From Mnemiopsis leidyi (lineage: Eukaryota; Ctenophora; Tentaculata; Lobata; Bolinopsidae), in contig JH157278.1 of assembly GCA_000226015.1 (NCBI GenBank), positions 13,645 through 77,644 on the forward strand: a stretch of 64,000 bases of DNA, given 5' to 3'. The notes below the pieces were generated by a model. It had not been told where the DNA came from, made no database searches, and worked only from the letters and a program-made list of their open reading frames with translations. Made by a program: the position numbers and the translations under genes. Positions 32,965 through 43,727 of the stretch are shown in pieces. Within the stretch, counting starts at the first letter, position 1; every line of letters starts with the position of its first letter.

Positions 32965-33909
32965 CTGGTGTGTCGTTATAATCAGGCGCGGTGTGGATCA
33001 GAGCACATCACATTCAACTCTGCTCCGAGTGTATACAACGAGAGAAAGCAGGAGAGCTGGTGTTCTGAAATTGTGCAGCAAACTGGCCGGCTCTCTCTCT
33101 CCCTCTGTCACGTGGTCTATTCTCCGCACTTCACTGGCCTTCCTCCCTACTCACTTTTACTGTAATTGAGCAGTGTGTATTGAATTAATATGAGGAAAAC
33201 ATGTATCCGGCGCGTTGCAACTGACGCAAATGTAACGAAATGAACTGGATAATACAAGTAGTATCACTATGTGATGCTAGTATAAAACACGCCAGCAATC
33301 AAAGTGTATGTAATTGTAATTAAATTTGATCTAAATATATAATGCAGAGTGTGGCGGGCAATGAGTGGTACAATTTCCTGGTACATGATCACATTGTTAA
33401 TATAATGCAAGATTGCAGTATTGATTTAACATAGCCGCTTCTTGACCATGTAACAGTGAACAGTCCCATCGACCATGCAATTAACCGACCAAAAACTTGT
33501 GAAGGGCGAAAATTGGATTTAATTTAAAGCGGACGCTTGCACAAATGAAATCGTTCAATAAACCAATGGGCAAGTTTGTACCCGTTAAACTTAAAAGAGT
33601 GGTAAATTGGTAACGAGTGGATATTAATCGCATGATGTAAACATAGCATACAATAGCAATATCAAATCTGATTTATCAGAATTGATCAAAGGCAGAATGC
33701 AGATGAGCATTTGTGACTTGATTGATTGATTCAGATTGTGATTCATGATTGTGATCGTGAATGTGATTGATAGTGATCTGGATCAGATTCAGCGATACTA
33801 TCTAAGTCAAACTGATGTTAATGATTAAATACTATAGTACTAGTACTACTTACAACTTGCTCTTAGTACTACATAATTGCCGAGTAATATAAATACATGC
33901 CGTAATAAG
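32965..33909. other. intergenic, upstream of integrin gene
   Basis: AT-rich region bounded by the assembly gap. It should include the integrin promoter. No gene seen. A run of gattgatt-type words lies at 33718-33775. Confidence 0.3.
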
Positions 33910-34104
33910 NNNNNNNNNNNNNNNNNNNNNNNNNNNNNNNNNNNNNNNNNNNNNNNNNNNNNNNNNNNNNNNNNNNNNNNNNNNNNNNNNNNNNNNNNNN
34001 NNNNNNNNNNNNNNNNNNNNNNNNNNNNNNNNNNNNNNNNNNNNNNNNNNNNNNNNNNNNNNNNNNNNNNNNNNNNNNNNNNNNNNNNNNNNNNNNNNNN
34101 NNNN
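33910..34104. other. assembly gap (195 N)
   Basis: Unknown bases. The gap sits at the edge of a cluster of short inverted-repeat elements, which probably caused it. Confidence 0.99.
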
Positions 34105-34109
34105 CGTTA

Positions 34110-34166
34110 TTGTCGCGGTGATACCCGACTCACGCAGCCTAATGGTAGACGGATATAATCTCGTCA
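34110..34166 (+). mobile_element. TTG...CAA mini-element, 57 bp
   Basis: The left end ttgtcgcggtgatacccgac and the reverse complement of the right end, ttgacgagattatatccgtc, are imperfect terminal inverted repeats (about TTGwCGmGrTkATAyCCGwC). Little sequence lies between them. The left flank is cut by the gap, so the target duplication cannot be read fully. Same family as the copies at 34664, 34787, 52298, 52651 and 53058. Confidence 0.6.
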
Positions 34167-34267
34167 ACTAACGTTAGACGGTTAACGGGCGATGCGCGTC
34201 CACGCTTCGCTCGAGGAGCAGGTGTGACGCGCGCGAAGCGATGACGGTAGGTTGTAAGCCTACAAGT

Positions 34268-34594
34268 TAGACGGATATCATCTCGATCTCGTCAACACAA
34301 CGTGAGACACCGCAAAAGCGCTCTGGTTAGACTTAAAGCAGAGCTTGTCTGACTTTTTTGGACAGGAGGGTGCGCGCTGCCGTACTGCGTACAAGTTAGA
34401 GCAAACCTACTGTTGACGAGATTATATATCCGTATACTGTTCAGCTTTCACCTAACCAGGTGCTTACGGCGCCTGCTATGTGCTACGCAGCTGGAAATCA
34501 CTGCTTTCCAGCCAGTTGGAGCATGTTCAGCTTAGCTTCAGCTTTGAGCTGCGATAGTCGGGTATCACCGCGATAGTCGGGTATCACCGCGATA
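34268..34594. repeat. partial and rearranged TTG...CAA element ends
   Basis: One end motif (gacggatatcatctcg...gtcaac) lies at 34270-34294 with a 6-base insertion. An inverted one (ttgacgagattatatatccg) lies at 34413-34432. Two tandem copies of agtcgggtatcaccgcgata lie at 34554-34594. The 34413-34573 interval may be one longer, inverted member. A 19-bp block at 34364-34382 (aggagggtgcgcgctgccg) recurs exactly at 52407-52425. Confidence 0.5.
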
Positions 34595-34663
34595 AACCAT
34601 CTCACGCATTTCATTTTTGGCCTGGCGACGAAAGTTTAGACGCGCATCGCCTTCAACTTTAAG

Positions 34664-34741
34664 TTGTCGCAGTGATACCCGACTCTCGAAGCTCAAAGCT
34701 GAACGTTTCGTAAGAACGGTAGACGGATATAATCTCGTCAA
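34664..34741 (+). mobile_element. TTG...CAA mini-element, 78 bp
   Basis: Begins ttgtcgcagtgatacccgac and ends ggatataatctcgtcaa. The flanks actttaag and ccgttaag match at 6 of 8 bases, a decayed 8-bp target duplication. Its inner sequence matches, in reverse, the copy at 34787-34869. Confidence 0.65.
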
Positions 34742-34749
34742 CCGTTAAG

Positions 34750-34886
34750 TTGACGAGATAGAGTCATATCCAAGAGTCGGGTATCATTGACGAGATTATA
34801 TCCGTCTCGGTCTACCGTTCTAACGAAATGTTCAGCTGTAGCTGCGTGAGTCGGGTATAACCGCGACAAGGGTATCACAGCGGCAA
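34750..34886 (-). mobile_element. TTG...CAA element interrupted by a second copy
   Basis: An outer copy begins ttgacgagatagagtcatatcc, reaches gagtcgggtatca, is interrupted at 34787-34869 by an inverted full copy, and resumes with cagcggcaa after 34877. The inner copy is flanked by perfect 8-bp duplications of the outer copy (gggtatca at 34779-34786 and 34870-34877). This nested insertion shows both the mobile unit's exact borders and its 8-bp target duplication. Confidence 0.75.
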
Positions 34887-34995
34887 CATTTACAAAGTGG
34901 CTTGCAGCTTTGCTGCTCTATGGGCATTTCGTCAGAATTGAAGCCAAATATTAGTACTATATAGTAGTAGTACTACTACTAGTAGTAGTAGGTGG

Positions 34996-35219
34996 TAGGG
35001 GCGCTAAGCGCCAATCATTATCAAATTCACTTTCCCGTGTGGGTTTTATAGACAATTTCGCACCGGCAGAGCCCTGATATGTGATAGTAGCGATTTTTTC
35101 TCTTGTCTGGGCCGAGTTTTATAAGTACCCGTCGTTATTTTCGAAACCACTTAACTCAACAAATTCCATTTAAACTTAAAGAGCAACAATTTATTTCAAT
35201 TTAGCGCTTAGCGCCTCTA
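34996..35219. mobile_element. MITE candidate, 224 bp, GGCGCTAAGCGC ends
   Basis: The left end taggggcgctaagcgcc and the reverse complement of the right end, tagaggcgctaagcgct, are terminal inverted repeats, each itself containing the palindrome gcgctaagcgc/gcgcttagcgc. No ORF. No clear target duplication. The left flank is a trinucleotide (agt/act)n tract at 34953-34990. Confidence 0.45.
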
Positions 35220-35899
35220 CTATATGATGATGATCTCGTCAACAAAAGCTTTTTTTCAATAGGGCCAACAGGGCTATGTTGGCTTAACTTGTCATGTTTC
35301 AATGAAACAAGACAAAAGATTAGGACGACGGTTGAAATCAATGAAACCTTTGCACTTCATTAACAATAACATTTATGATAATCTACTGTCGCTTCAAGTT
35401 CAATCACTGTCAGTTTCATGTCTCGTATTTTAATTTCCTATGTCGAAGAAATTCTAACATAGCTATAGCGTGTAGGTTGCCTTACCGGGGGCTGCGTGCT
35501 CTTTCTACGGACCCTCCCCCAAAGCAACAACGTCGGAGGTTTCCTTTGTCCTTATCTCATTGTATTCGATATATATTGTCTAGTAGTAGTTCTAAATCCG
35601 ACTCCAAGTCTAAATCTACAAATCGAAAATTTTATTTATCTAGATTTGAACATATATTACATATTGAATTTGCAGTTGGAGTTACGGCAACGAAAACGCA
35701 GGAATTGTTTTTTTAAATGTAAATGCAATAATTTAGCCCAGGCAACGTTCGTCAGATATTATACAGGTTCAAGTGTCACAATAGCACCTTAAGTCCATAA
35801 AAACTGACCAGTTGAATGGTCAGTTAAAAGACACGGATTCATAAAAACGGATGAGTGCCACCCTAAAAGTTTAAACAGCTAACAGTAAGAAAATGGGAA
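35220..35899. other. intergenic, no gene recognised
   Basis: Overlapping short frames at 35375-35792 look non-coding (low complexity, no family match). An isolated element end (tgatctcgtcaac) lies at 35231-35243. Confidence 0.3.
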
Positions 35900-38800
35900 C
35901 TAATCATCATCTGGAATAATTTTTCTCCGTTTCTTCGCTTGTTCTGTAGTCCTTTCAGGCACCACTAATTTATCGCTAGATTGATTGTCGGCGACTGTTT
36001 CAATTGAATTCAGGCGGCCATTTTGTTTTGAGGCATCGCTTTCAACACTATTTTTATCTGAGTTGACTGTTTTACATTCAAGATCTCCATCTGAATCGCC
36101 CTTTTCAAGGCTTTCTTTATCTTCTTCATTCTTAAGAGCATTTTCGTTGTCAATGAACGACATGTCATCTTCCGTTGGTAAGGCTTCATCTTTAGATCCC
36201 TGAAGTAAATTAGAATATCGATAAGAAATTTCATATGTTTCCCAAAGATTTGAGGTACTCCAATCGTAAGCAAACGTCACGAAAACTAATCCTATGTTGG
36301 AATTAGAAACATTTCAAGAAAAACAGAAATTAATCAACAATTTAAACCCAGGATAGTTTTTCTTGAGCAACTTATAATCTTATGAAGGTGCCCTTGGGCC
36401 ATTTATAAAGATTGGTAAAGTTTGATAATAATATTTAAATTTGCGAACCTTGGAAGAAGCATTTGGTGGGACATTAAAGTAGGGTAATCTGCCTCGTTGG
36501 AGGTCCTGAAATACCATTCTGGCAACAGCGTTTAAGTCAGGTTCTCCCTTCTTTAGTAACTTTCCTGTTCTTTTACATAGTTGGGCCAGAAAGTCCTCGC
36601 CGTTTTTCCAGCTGTCTATCTGCGATAGAGCGATAATTGTAATTAGAGATAGGTCACGGGAATAGTGGTTGTAGAATGTAGATTGAGGCTGTTTTGATAT
36701 GAAACTGGATTTACAAAGTTATAAATCTTATTGGATATAATTATAAGGGTACACGTTGTGTGTTCGCTAACCATCAATAGGCAATGACAATGGGAAATTG
36801 TGTTAGGATCAGCTACTTCGCTTTCCTAACTAAATCTCTTGTATAGTTGAGTAACCCTATAAGGTTTCGTGAACTGGTTTCAGACCTTGCCAGCCTAGAT
36901 TCATACATTTATTAACTTATCAAGTTTCAGTAGCTTAAGAAGTGTTCTAGCATGTCCTCTGATCTGTGCCGAAGTTATATTCAAAGAGACGTTTTCGACA
37001 GACTAGCCTAAACCAGTACTCTGATAGCCAGTGTTCTTCAATTCCAATTCTCCAACATGACATTTTCTTTAGTTCATTCACATTATCACTTGGAAATGAA
37101 TGTGAACCCTTTGGTGCACACTGCACATAAGCAATAGGCAATGACGACTAAATACTGAGTTAGAACTTAGAATCAATTGGACCACTTTCCCAGCATAACT
37201 TTTCATTCAGCTGACTAACAATCTCATCCTCGTTCAACAAATTAGGATAGAAGTGAAACCTAATTCCAATGACAAATTTTATGTTGTATTTTTCCGTACA
37301 TGTGACATAAAACACACTTTAACTATATACATGTGATGAAGTACTAGTAAACTGGCTATGGTAGTTCCGAACCTTTATGGTGCTTCAAGAACCTTTAAGT
37401 TGTGTACAACTCCAGGTTGCTCTTAACCGGAGCCACCACAGACAGACCTGTTTCCAAGTTTCTTAATCACGTTTAAGTAGATAAACTTCTAAACTACTGG
37501 ACTTTTCAGCTTGAATAATATTGGTTTGATGGCGATTAAAGAGTTGTTAACTTCCTGTTTCTCAGTTTACAGTACAATTATCTATAAATCATAACTTATA
37601 TCTATAAGGCCAGGTCCTTATATACCCAAGCTTGAACCACTCGCTTGGACGCAGATTGATTACGTAGCAGTAAATTCCCAGTTGCCATGGAGGAAATTAA
37701 AGTATGGTTTGGAAGACAACCCGACATGTATCTTGTAAACAGTTATATTGTAAACAGTTATATTGTAAACTGTTATATTGTAAATAGTTATATTGTAAAT
37801 AGTTATCTGTTGTGACCAAAATGTAGAATGCTTCGACACTTCAACTTTTGCTTGCAACAGCTGCAAACACGCTTAGATCAGAAAATGATAAAATATAGAC
37901 AAAATCTACAGGAGGAGCCTGCTGTTTATGATATTAATGATATTAAGAACTAATGACCTGTCTGTCTTTTTGCAGAACATGTTAACGTTAATTTCTATGT
38001 CGGGCACTTCTGAAAAGTTGCTTTCTGTTACTCGGCCTCTACTTTGTCGAGAAAGTACAACAAGGGCACCCATTAATATAAATAGAATATATATGAATAT
38101 CATCTAGCTCAATCTTGTGACTTGGTCTCTGGTAGATGTTTTGTTTTTCCAGTACTGTGTTTCCAGTACTTGTTTTTCCATTTACTGTGTTATTGAGATC
38201 CTGTCGTTAGCACACGGCACAGTGGTTATTGCACTATAATTCATTCAATATTTATAGGAAAACAAGCTTCACAAATTAAAATTGATAGCCAGTTTTATCT
38301 GTGCGAATAGTTTGTTTTAAGTGACATATGTTAAATATAGATCGAAAAGATCTCCCCTATATTGTTGTAGAGGTGCTTTCTTCAACATCTCACGTTTTCA
38401 ATATCTTACCATTGGTCTCTGTACAATTTCCCGATTAGATATGAGCAACCCGTTATGCTTACATTACCTACACTCTCATGAAAATATAAAGGACAAATTT
38501 GTTAAAAGTTCCACTTCACTTTTACTTCGTTACCAAGTTTTCGAAGTTCTATGAGGCACTATATTTTGAGAGCAACAGATTGAGCCATTTTCGGTAACTT
38601 TAGTTAAAGGTGTGTTCGTGTGTCCTTGAGACAGACTTATCATATCATCCAAATTGTTTTCTTGCACTGAAAAAAAATCAAGTATTTTACCATCTTTTAT
38701 TCACTTTCCTGGATGTCGGTAGGACATAAATCAAGAGTACGGCTCCAACCAAGGTTTCTTTACGATTCTTGTTGAACGGTTAAAATTGAAAACCATGACC

Positions 38801-41800
38801 ATAATTTGATAACTAGATAACTACGATCAAAGATAACTACAAGAGAAGTCTTGGCTCGACTAAGGAGGATATAATACATTGTCATTGTGCCAATTGTTCG
38901 TAATATTTGAAGTGTTGCTAACAATCTGTTAATACATTTCATTTTTGAGTTGTTATCATATGCTCAGGTCTCATCATGAGTATGACGAGTATCATGACCA
39001 TAATTTTTCTTTCGTTCTGGTAACTGGTTCGCACCTAGAGGCCAAGCTATTAAGCATGTCCCTTGGAGCGCAAATACGTCTACAATATACAACAACGTAT
39101 TACACGTTATTACAACGTGTTAGTATAGACTATGACGATAAGTAACGTCTCGTGTCATTGGTCGAGAATTGTGGTTTCTTACATCTACAAATATCAGCTG
39201 CTTGCGTTGCCATAGTGGGTTGTAATTTGGGGTAAATTTTGGTCCACCATCATTATTCGCACGTTGCGCTGACAGTCAAATTTTATATTGCTTCTCAATT
39301 GTAGGGTAAGATAATCAAGCTGTAAATGTCAAACCACCCTGTCAGCCTGACTAGAAATATGGGGGAGTATATGGACGTTATCAGCTACATGGCGGCCGGG
39401 ATAGTCATACTGGGCCTACTGACAAACTCCCTGTCTCTCTCGTTCTTCCTGCAAAGACAGGCCCCCTCTCCTGGAACAGTTCTCCTCATTTCACTGAACC
39501 TGGTGGACATGCTCGTCTGTGTATCTAGTCTCGCAACCTGGGTACACTCTTTCTGGTTCCTTGACGACGTGGAGGAGCTGCCCCCTGTTTCCTTTCAGGT
39601 TAGATACTTATAAAATCTTAATTGCGAACATTTTAAAATCGTAATCTTTACCAACGATTCTTTGCCATTTTTGAAACGCACAACTGCTATCTATATAACC
39701 CGTGTAATTTCAGGCACTGATAGCGACAAGTGACATCATGATGAAGACGACAGTTTTTATAACCTGCTTGCTAACGATAACCAGGACATTGTCCCTAGTT
39801 AAACCTCTCCTCAAGGTAAAACCACGAGTCTTGCTGATGTTCATCGGACTCTTTATTCTTTACGAGATAATGATGGTGAGTCTGGCGTTCTCTGCCACGA
39901 TCCACTACAAATACTACTGGTATGAGTTAGCAGCACTACCGTCCACACTAACCCTCCTCATAGTTGTATCCTGTCTAATCTCGATAGCCGGACTGATGTC
40001 CACATCCCGAACTGAGCTGAACAACTGCACGAGAGGCAGGAGAAACGCGGACGCCTCCATCACGGTGCTGATCTTGGCGGGGTTGTTCTGCTTGTTCAAC
40101 ATTCCCTTCTGTGTAATCCACGTGTGGGAGTGTGTGATGGGGCCCGGCAGTCTGTACGGCTCGATACACAACTACGACACTTACGTCCTGGTTTACAGTC
40201 TCTGTGTCCCTCTCAACTCGGCTCTCAACCCTGTCGTGTACTTTGCACGGAATCAAAAACTAAGGAGGTACATTTTGAGCAAGGTTTGTCGTGGAAGAAA
40301 CGTGGAAAGGCAGACAACTTTCTGGAGAAGCGATACAGCCACTACTATACCTCGCCTAGACATTGCTAGAAATAGCGCCCCTGCTGTTATCTACAAGAAC
40401 AGAGCTGCTGTCCACAACAGACGGAAGGAGTCAGAGTTTAGAAGCGATGAGATAACTGTTGCTATGACATCCAATAATGACAATAACTTCACTAATCTAG
40501 AAACTGAGAAGGAGGAAAATGGCAACGACTCATCAGTCTAGGCACTGTTTGATTTAACAACTTTTTCATAGAAAACGTCCAAAATCTATATTAATTATTG
40601 TAATTATAACGTTAATTTGTCATTTGTAAAACTTTTGAGTTGATGTATTGCAAGGGGAGTCGGAATTTTTTACATCATCTGACAGTGATTGACCAATTAA
40701 AGAAGCCTGATACCAGACCAATCAATTTCTAGGAATGCTGTCATAGAGAAAATTTCCGTCTCCTCCCCGTGAATTCTGACGTCTATGAAATGATTTAACA
40801 TTTGATAAACTAGATTTCTTAAATCAGATAAAGTACAGTGCACACTTTGATTCGCAGAAACAAAGCGCTTTTTTAACTATTTCGAAAAGCAGCTAGCTCA
40901 GTTATTGATAAAACAAACTGTGCGAGCATATAGTCCACAGGTTCTCTGAAAAGGAAGAAAATAAAGAAACATTTACCTTATATGCCTGGGTGAGATATTT
41001 AGGCTTGACTTTCTCCAAAATAGTTTCAATGTAGTCATTCGCATTTGTTACAAACTCTAATCTAACCACACCCTGGAACACAACAAGAGCTAGAAATCAA
41101 CAACGAAGTAAACCTAGACATCAGAAGGTGGGAAAGTTTGTGCCAACTAATCGTGAAATAAAACCGATTAACAAATTGAAATATACACAAAAAGTGTAAT
41201 CCTTCACTGCGCCACTTACCTTACACATCATGTCGGCGTTAGAGTCTGAACTGTTACTGACGATTCCCGGACAATCTATAAGATTGACACGTCTGAAGAG
41301 GGAGACGTACTGCCATACTTTCGTCTCTCCAGCCAGCGGGGCTACTTTGCAGCACTGGGGAGATGTTGTTAATTGTAATAATTAAGTTAAAAGTGTTGCC
41401 TCGTTTATTAGGCAATAAGATTCTTGGTGAATACTTTGATAAGTTTAAAGTTTTTCGATTTATGGCTTTGTTTGTTGGACAAAAGCATAATTGTGTAATC
41501 AAAACTTAACTAACAAATATCTGAACTTGAAATATAACCGATATGTTTCGACACCTACCTTTTTATGTTTGAGGGTATTAATGATAGAACTTTTGCCAAC
41601 GTTTGGATAGCCAATGAAGCCGACACTTATTTGTTTCTTATCCGAATGCAATCGGGCGAATTGTCGCAATAAATTTATAAGTGCACCTGAAATAGTTTTT
41701 CTTTAAACCACCATTTTTTGTGAATCTGAAATATCCATTTTGGATTTTCAAGCTTATTCTCAAACTTTTAAAAACTGATAATCGACTTAAGAACTACGTG

Positions 41801-42931
41801 TAAAATAATGCTGGGCCCTGGCAATAAGGGCGCGTATTTCTCCCCGGTCGCACTTGCCTAAGATTTCAAAATAAAGACAAAATGAACAGTTACCTTTCCC
41901 AAAAGATTTAGTTAGAGAAGCATGGAAAGCTAGTGTGGGATATTCTGAAGAAAGATGGACCAGCCAACCTTTAGTCACCCAAGTTGGAACTAAATCACAC
42001 TTGTTGAGGATAAATATAAGATGTTTGTGAGACTTCTCTGTTTTCAAATAGTGTTCTACATACTTCGACCTGGTTCCCTGATAAATGCGGGATTTAAATT
42101 CATACAATTGCAGTGATTTGTACTCTAGACATCTAAACTAATGTCGCCTTGGTGCACAAATATTCTGAGGAATCATGTAGTTGAAGCGACAAGAAGTCCA
42201 GTAAAGATAGCATTCTAAAAGGCAAACAATCTTACCATTGGATCTCTAGCATCAAGGACTTGAACCACCACATCAGAACTATCTATCACTTTGAACAGCT
42301 CGGCGTGAATTCTCCTGCTCTGGCCGGCTGCAAATATGTAATCGTTAGGAGCGTCCCTTTCCTCACATTCTGGCAATTTAGCCTCCTCTTTTTCGTCGTG
42401 CTTGTTGGTTACCTCGTTAACTTTGTTCACCAAATCTGACAAGTTTTCAGCCCCTAATTTGGGCCTTTTTCTAAGCTTTTTCGGGCCGAATGTGCTTTCA
42501 AATGATTCAGTTTTGAGGATGTGAACATTGGCTGTTTTGGAAGTTTCTTTCAAAAGTCCGACAGGCAATTTACTACTCTTCATGACAACTTGGTAAGGGT
42601 TCTTCTGAATCTTCCCCATTTCTGCCTGGAATTTCTGAAGAGCTTGTTGAGTTAGAGTTCTAGTATTACCGAACCATTTACGATTGGGTTCTATTCTAGC
42701 TCTTTCACCAGGGGTGGCGGCTTTCTGGTATTCAGCGGCTGCAATAATCTTTCCGTCTTTGTTTCGTTTCGGACCGTTGGTTTTATACATGTTTAATCGC
42801 TTCACGGTAGCTTTGTCTCTAATGCCGGTTTGAGTTTTGTTGCTTCTGTTTTTCAAACTGAGACTGTCGCCCATCTTCACCTTGCCTGGTCCTGGCGTAG
42901 CCTTTGTCGGGGCCCGATTTCGTTTGGCCAT
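35900..42931 (-). CDS. GNL2: nucleolar GTPase GNL2/Nog2 (NGP-1), host of a nested GPCR
   Basis: Seven exons on the minus strand: 42931-42236, 42077-41894, 41686-41559, 41354-41220, 41072-40977, 36619-36449 and 36199-35900. Phases agree and give 569 residues (human 731; the missing part is mostly the acidic/basic tail). The N-terminal NGP1 region contains [19 protein letters not shown] and [14 protein letters not shown]. The GTPase is circularly permuted, with G4 ([10 protein letters not shown]) before G1 (GYPNVGKSS) and G3 (DCPG). The [21 protein letters not shown] segment matches the family. GNL2 acts in the nucleolus and nucleus in 60S ribosome maturation and export. The C terminus is charged with a KKRRK nuclear signal. 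Intron 5 (4.35 kb) contains a GPCR gene on the other strand. An acceptor-like caag lies 1 base before the ATG. Confidence 0.95.
36620..39325. other. intron sequence of GNL2 without recognised gene
   Basis: Downstream part of GNL2 intron 5. It contains a 15-bp tandem repeat at 37733-37807; otherwise AT-rich with short frames only. Confidence 0.3.
37733..37807. repeat. 15-bp tandem repeat, about five units
   Basis: Unit ttgtaaacagttata with small changes (tgttata, atagtta) in later units. Lies inside GNL2 intron 5. Confidence 0.8.
39326..40541 (+). CDS. class A (rhodopsin-like) G-protein-coupled receptor, nested in GNL2 intron 5
   Basis: Exons 39326-39598 and 39714-40541 join in phase 0 to 366 residues with seven hydrophobic segments. 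Class A landmarks: TM1 GLLTNSLSL (Asn 1.50), TM2 [12 protein letters not shown] (Asp 2.50), TM3 end [12 protein letters not shown]6 [11 protein letters not shown] (Pro 6.50), and TM7 [13 protein letters not shown] with an intact NPxxY. The DRY motif is replaced by TRT, keeping only the Arg. The cytoplasmic tail is about 90 residues with many Ser/Thr. The ligand cannot be predicted; it could be a peptide-type or a lineage-specific orphan receptor. The single intron falls between TM2 and TM3. It is antisense to its host GNL2. Confidence 0.88.
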
Positions 42932-43727
42932 CCTTGAAATAAATTCGGTTGTGAAGTGGTAGTTAAATTCTACAAAAGCGATATAATATATTCACGTGCC
43001 GCGCAATAACTTTCCAAATAAGCAGAAAACGTTTGTAAATATCGCTAGTACAAAAGCTAACCTAGCGCGCTTGTCCCGGAATGACAGCGCTTATTTTGTT
43101 GGGTGTGTGTAATAATGGTGTGGTCGTTGACCCACGCAGTGGTGAGCAATATGCACTACGTATTAACAGAGTAGTGAGCTATGAGTTATGTTAGAAGAGC
43201 CGGTCCATCAAACCATTTAAATTAAGATGTATGTAACAGAGCATTTTCCCTGCATAATAAATGATAATTTGAGCACATGAGTTAAATGCAGGTAAATTAA
43301 CAGTAATCTTGAAGCTATAACTCATAATGACTTTTCATTTCTTACAAAATGTGGCCTAATTAAAAACACAATTCGATCACGAAAAAATATCTCGCAAGTT
43401 TTTCCAGCAAAGCAATTAGTCCTACTTTGTACCACGTGAGCTAGAGCTAATTCAACTGCCATGTTGCAAACAAAGAGACAGCACATGTGAAGCAATGTTC
43501 GTTACGCAACACATTACCACTGCTGGCAACTTACATCCAGTAAATATCACAAACTGACATCGTCATCAGTTGTTAGGTAACGTGCATGATGTAAGTCTCA
43601 GTTAGAAGGAAACAGTTTTTGGCCATCTTGGTCTTATCCACTGAACCAACTAATTGCTAATTACAAATCAATAAATAATTTAATTGGACTCGGTAATATC
43701 CAAGACAAAAGCGCCCCCTCTAAGCTA
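42932..43727. other. intergenic spacer
   Basis: AT-rich, no supported gene. It contains the GNL2 upstream region. Confidence 0.3.

Noticed and set aside
35375-35792. Overlapping 113- and 98-codon frames
   Set aside because: Low-complexity Ser/Lys/Arg runs, no splice or family support.
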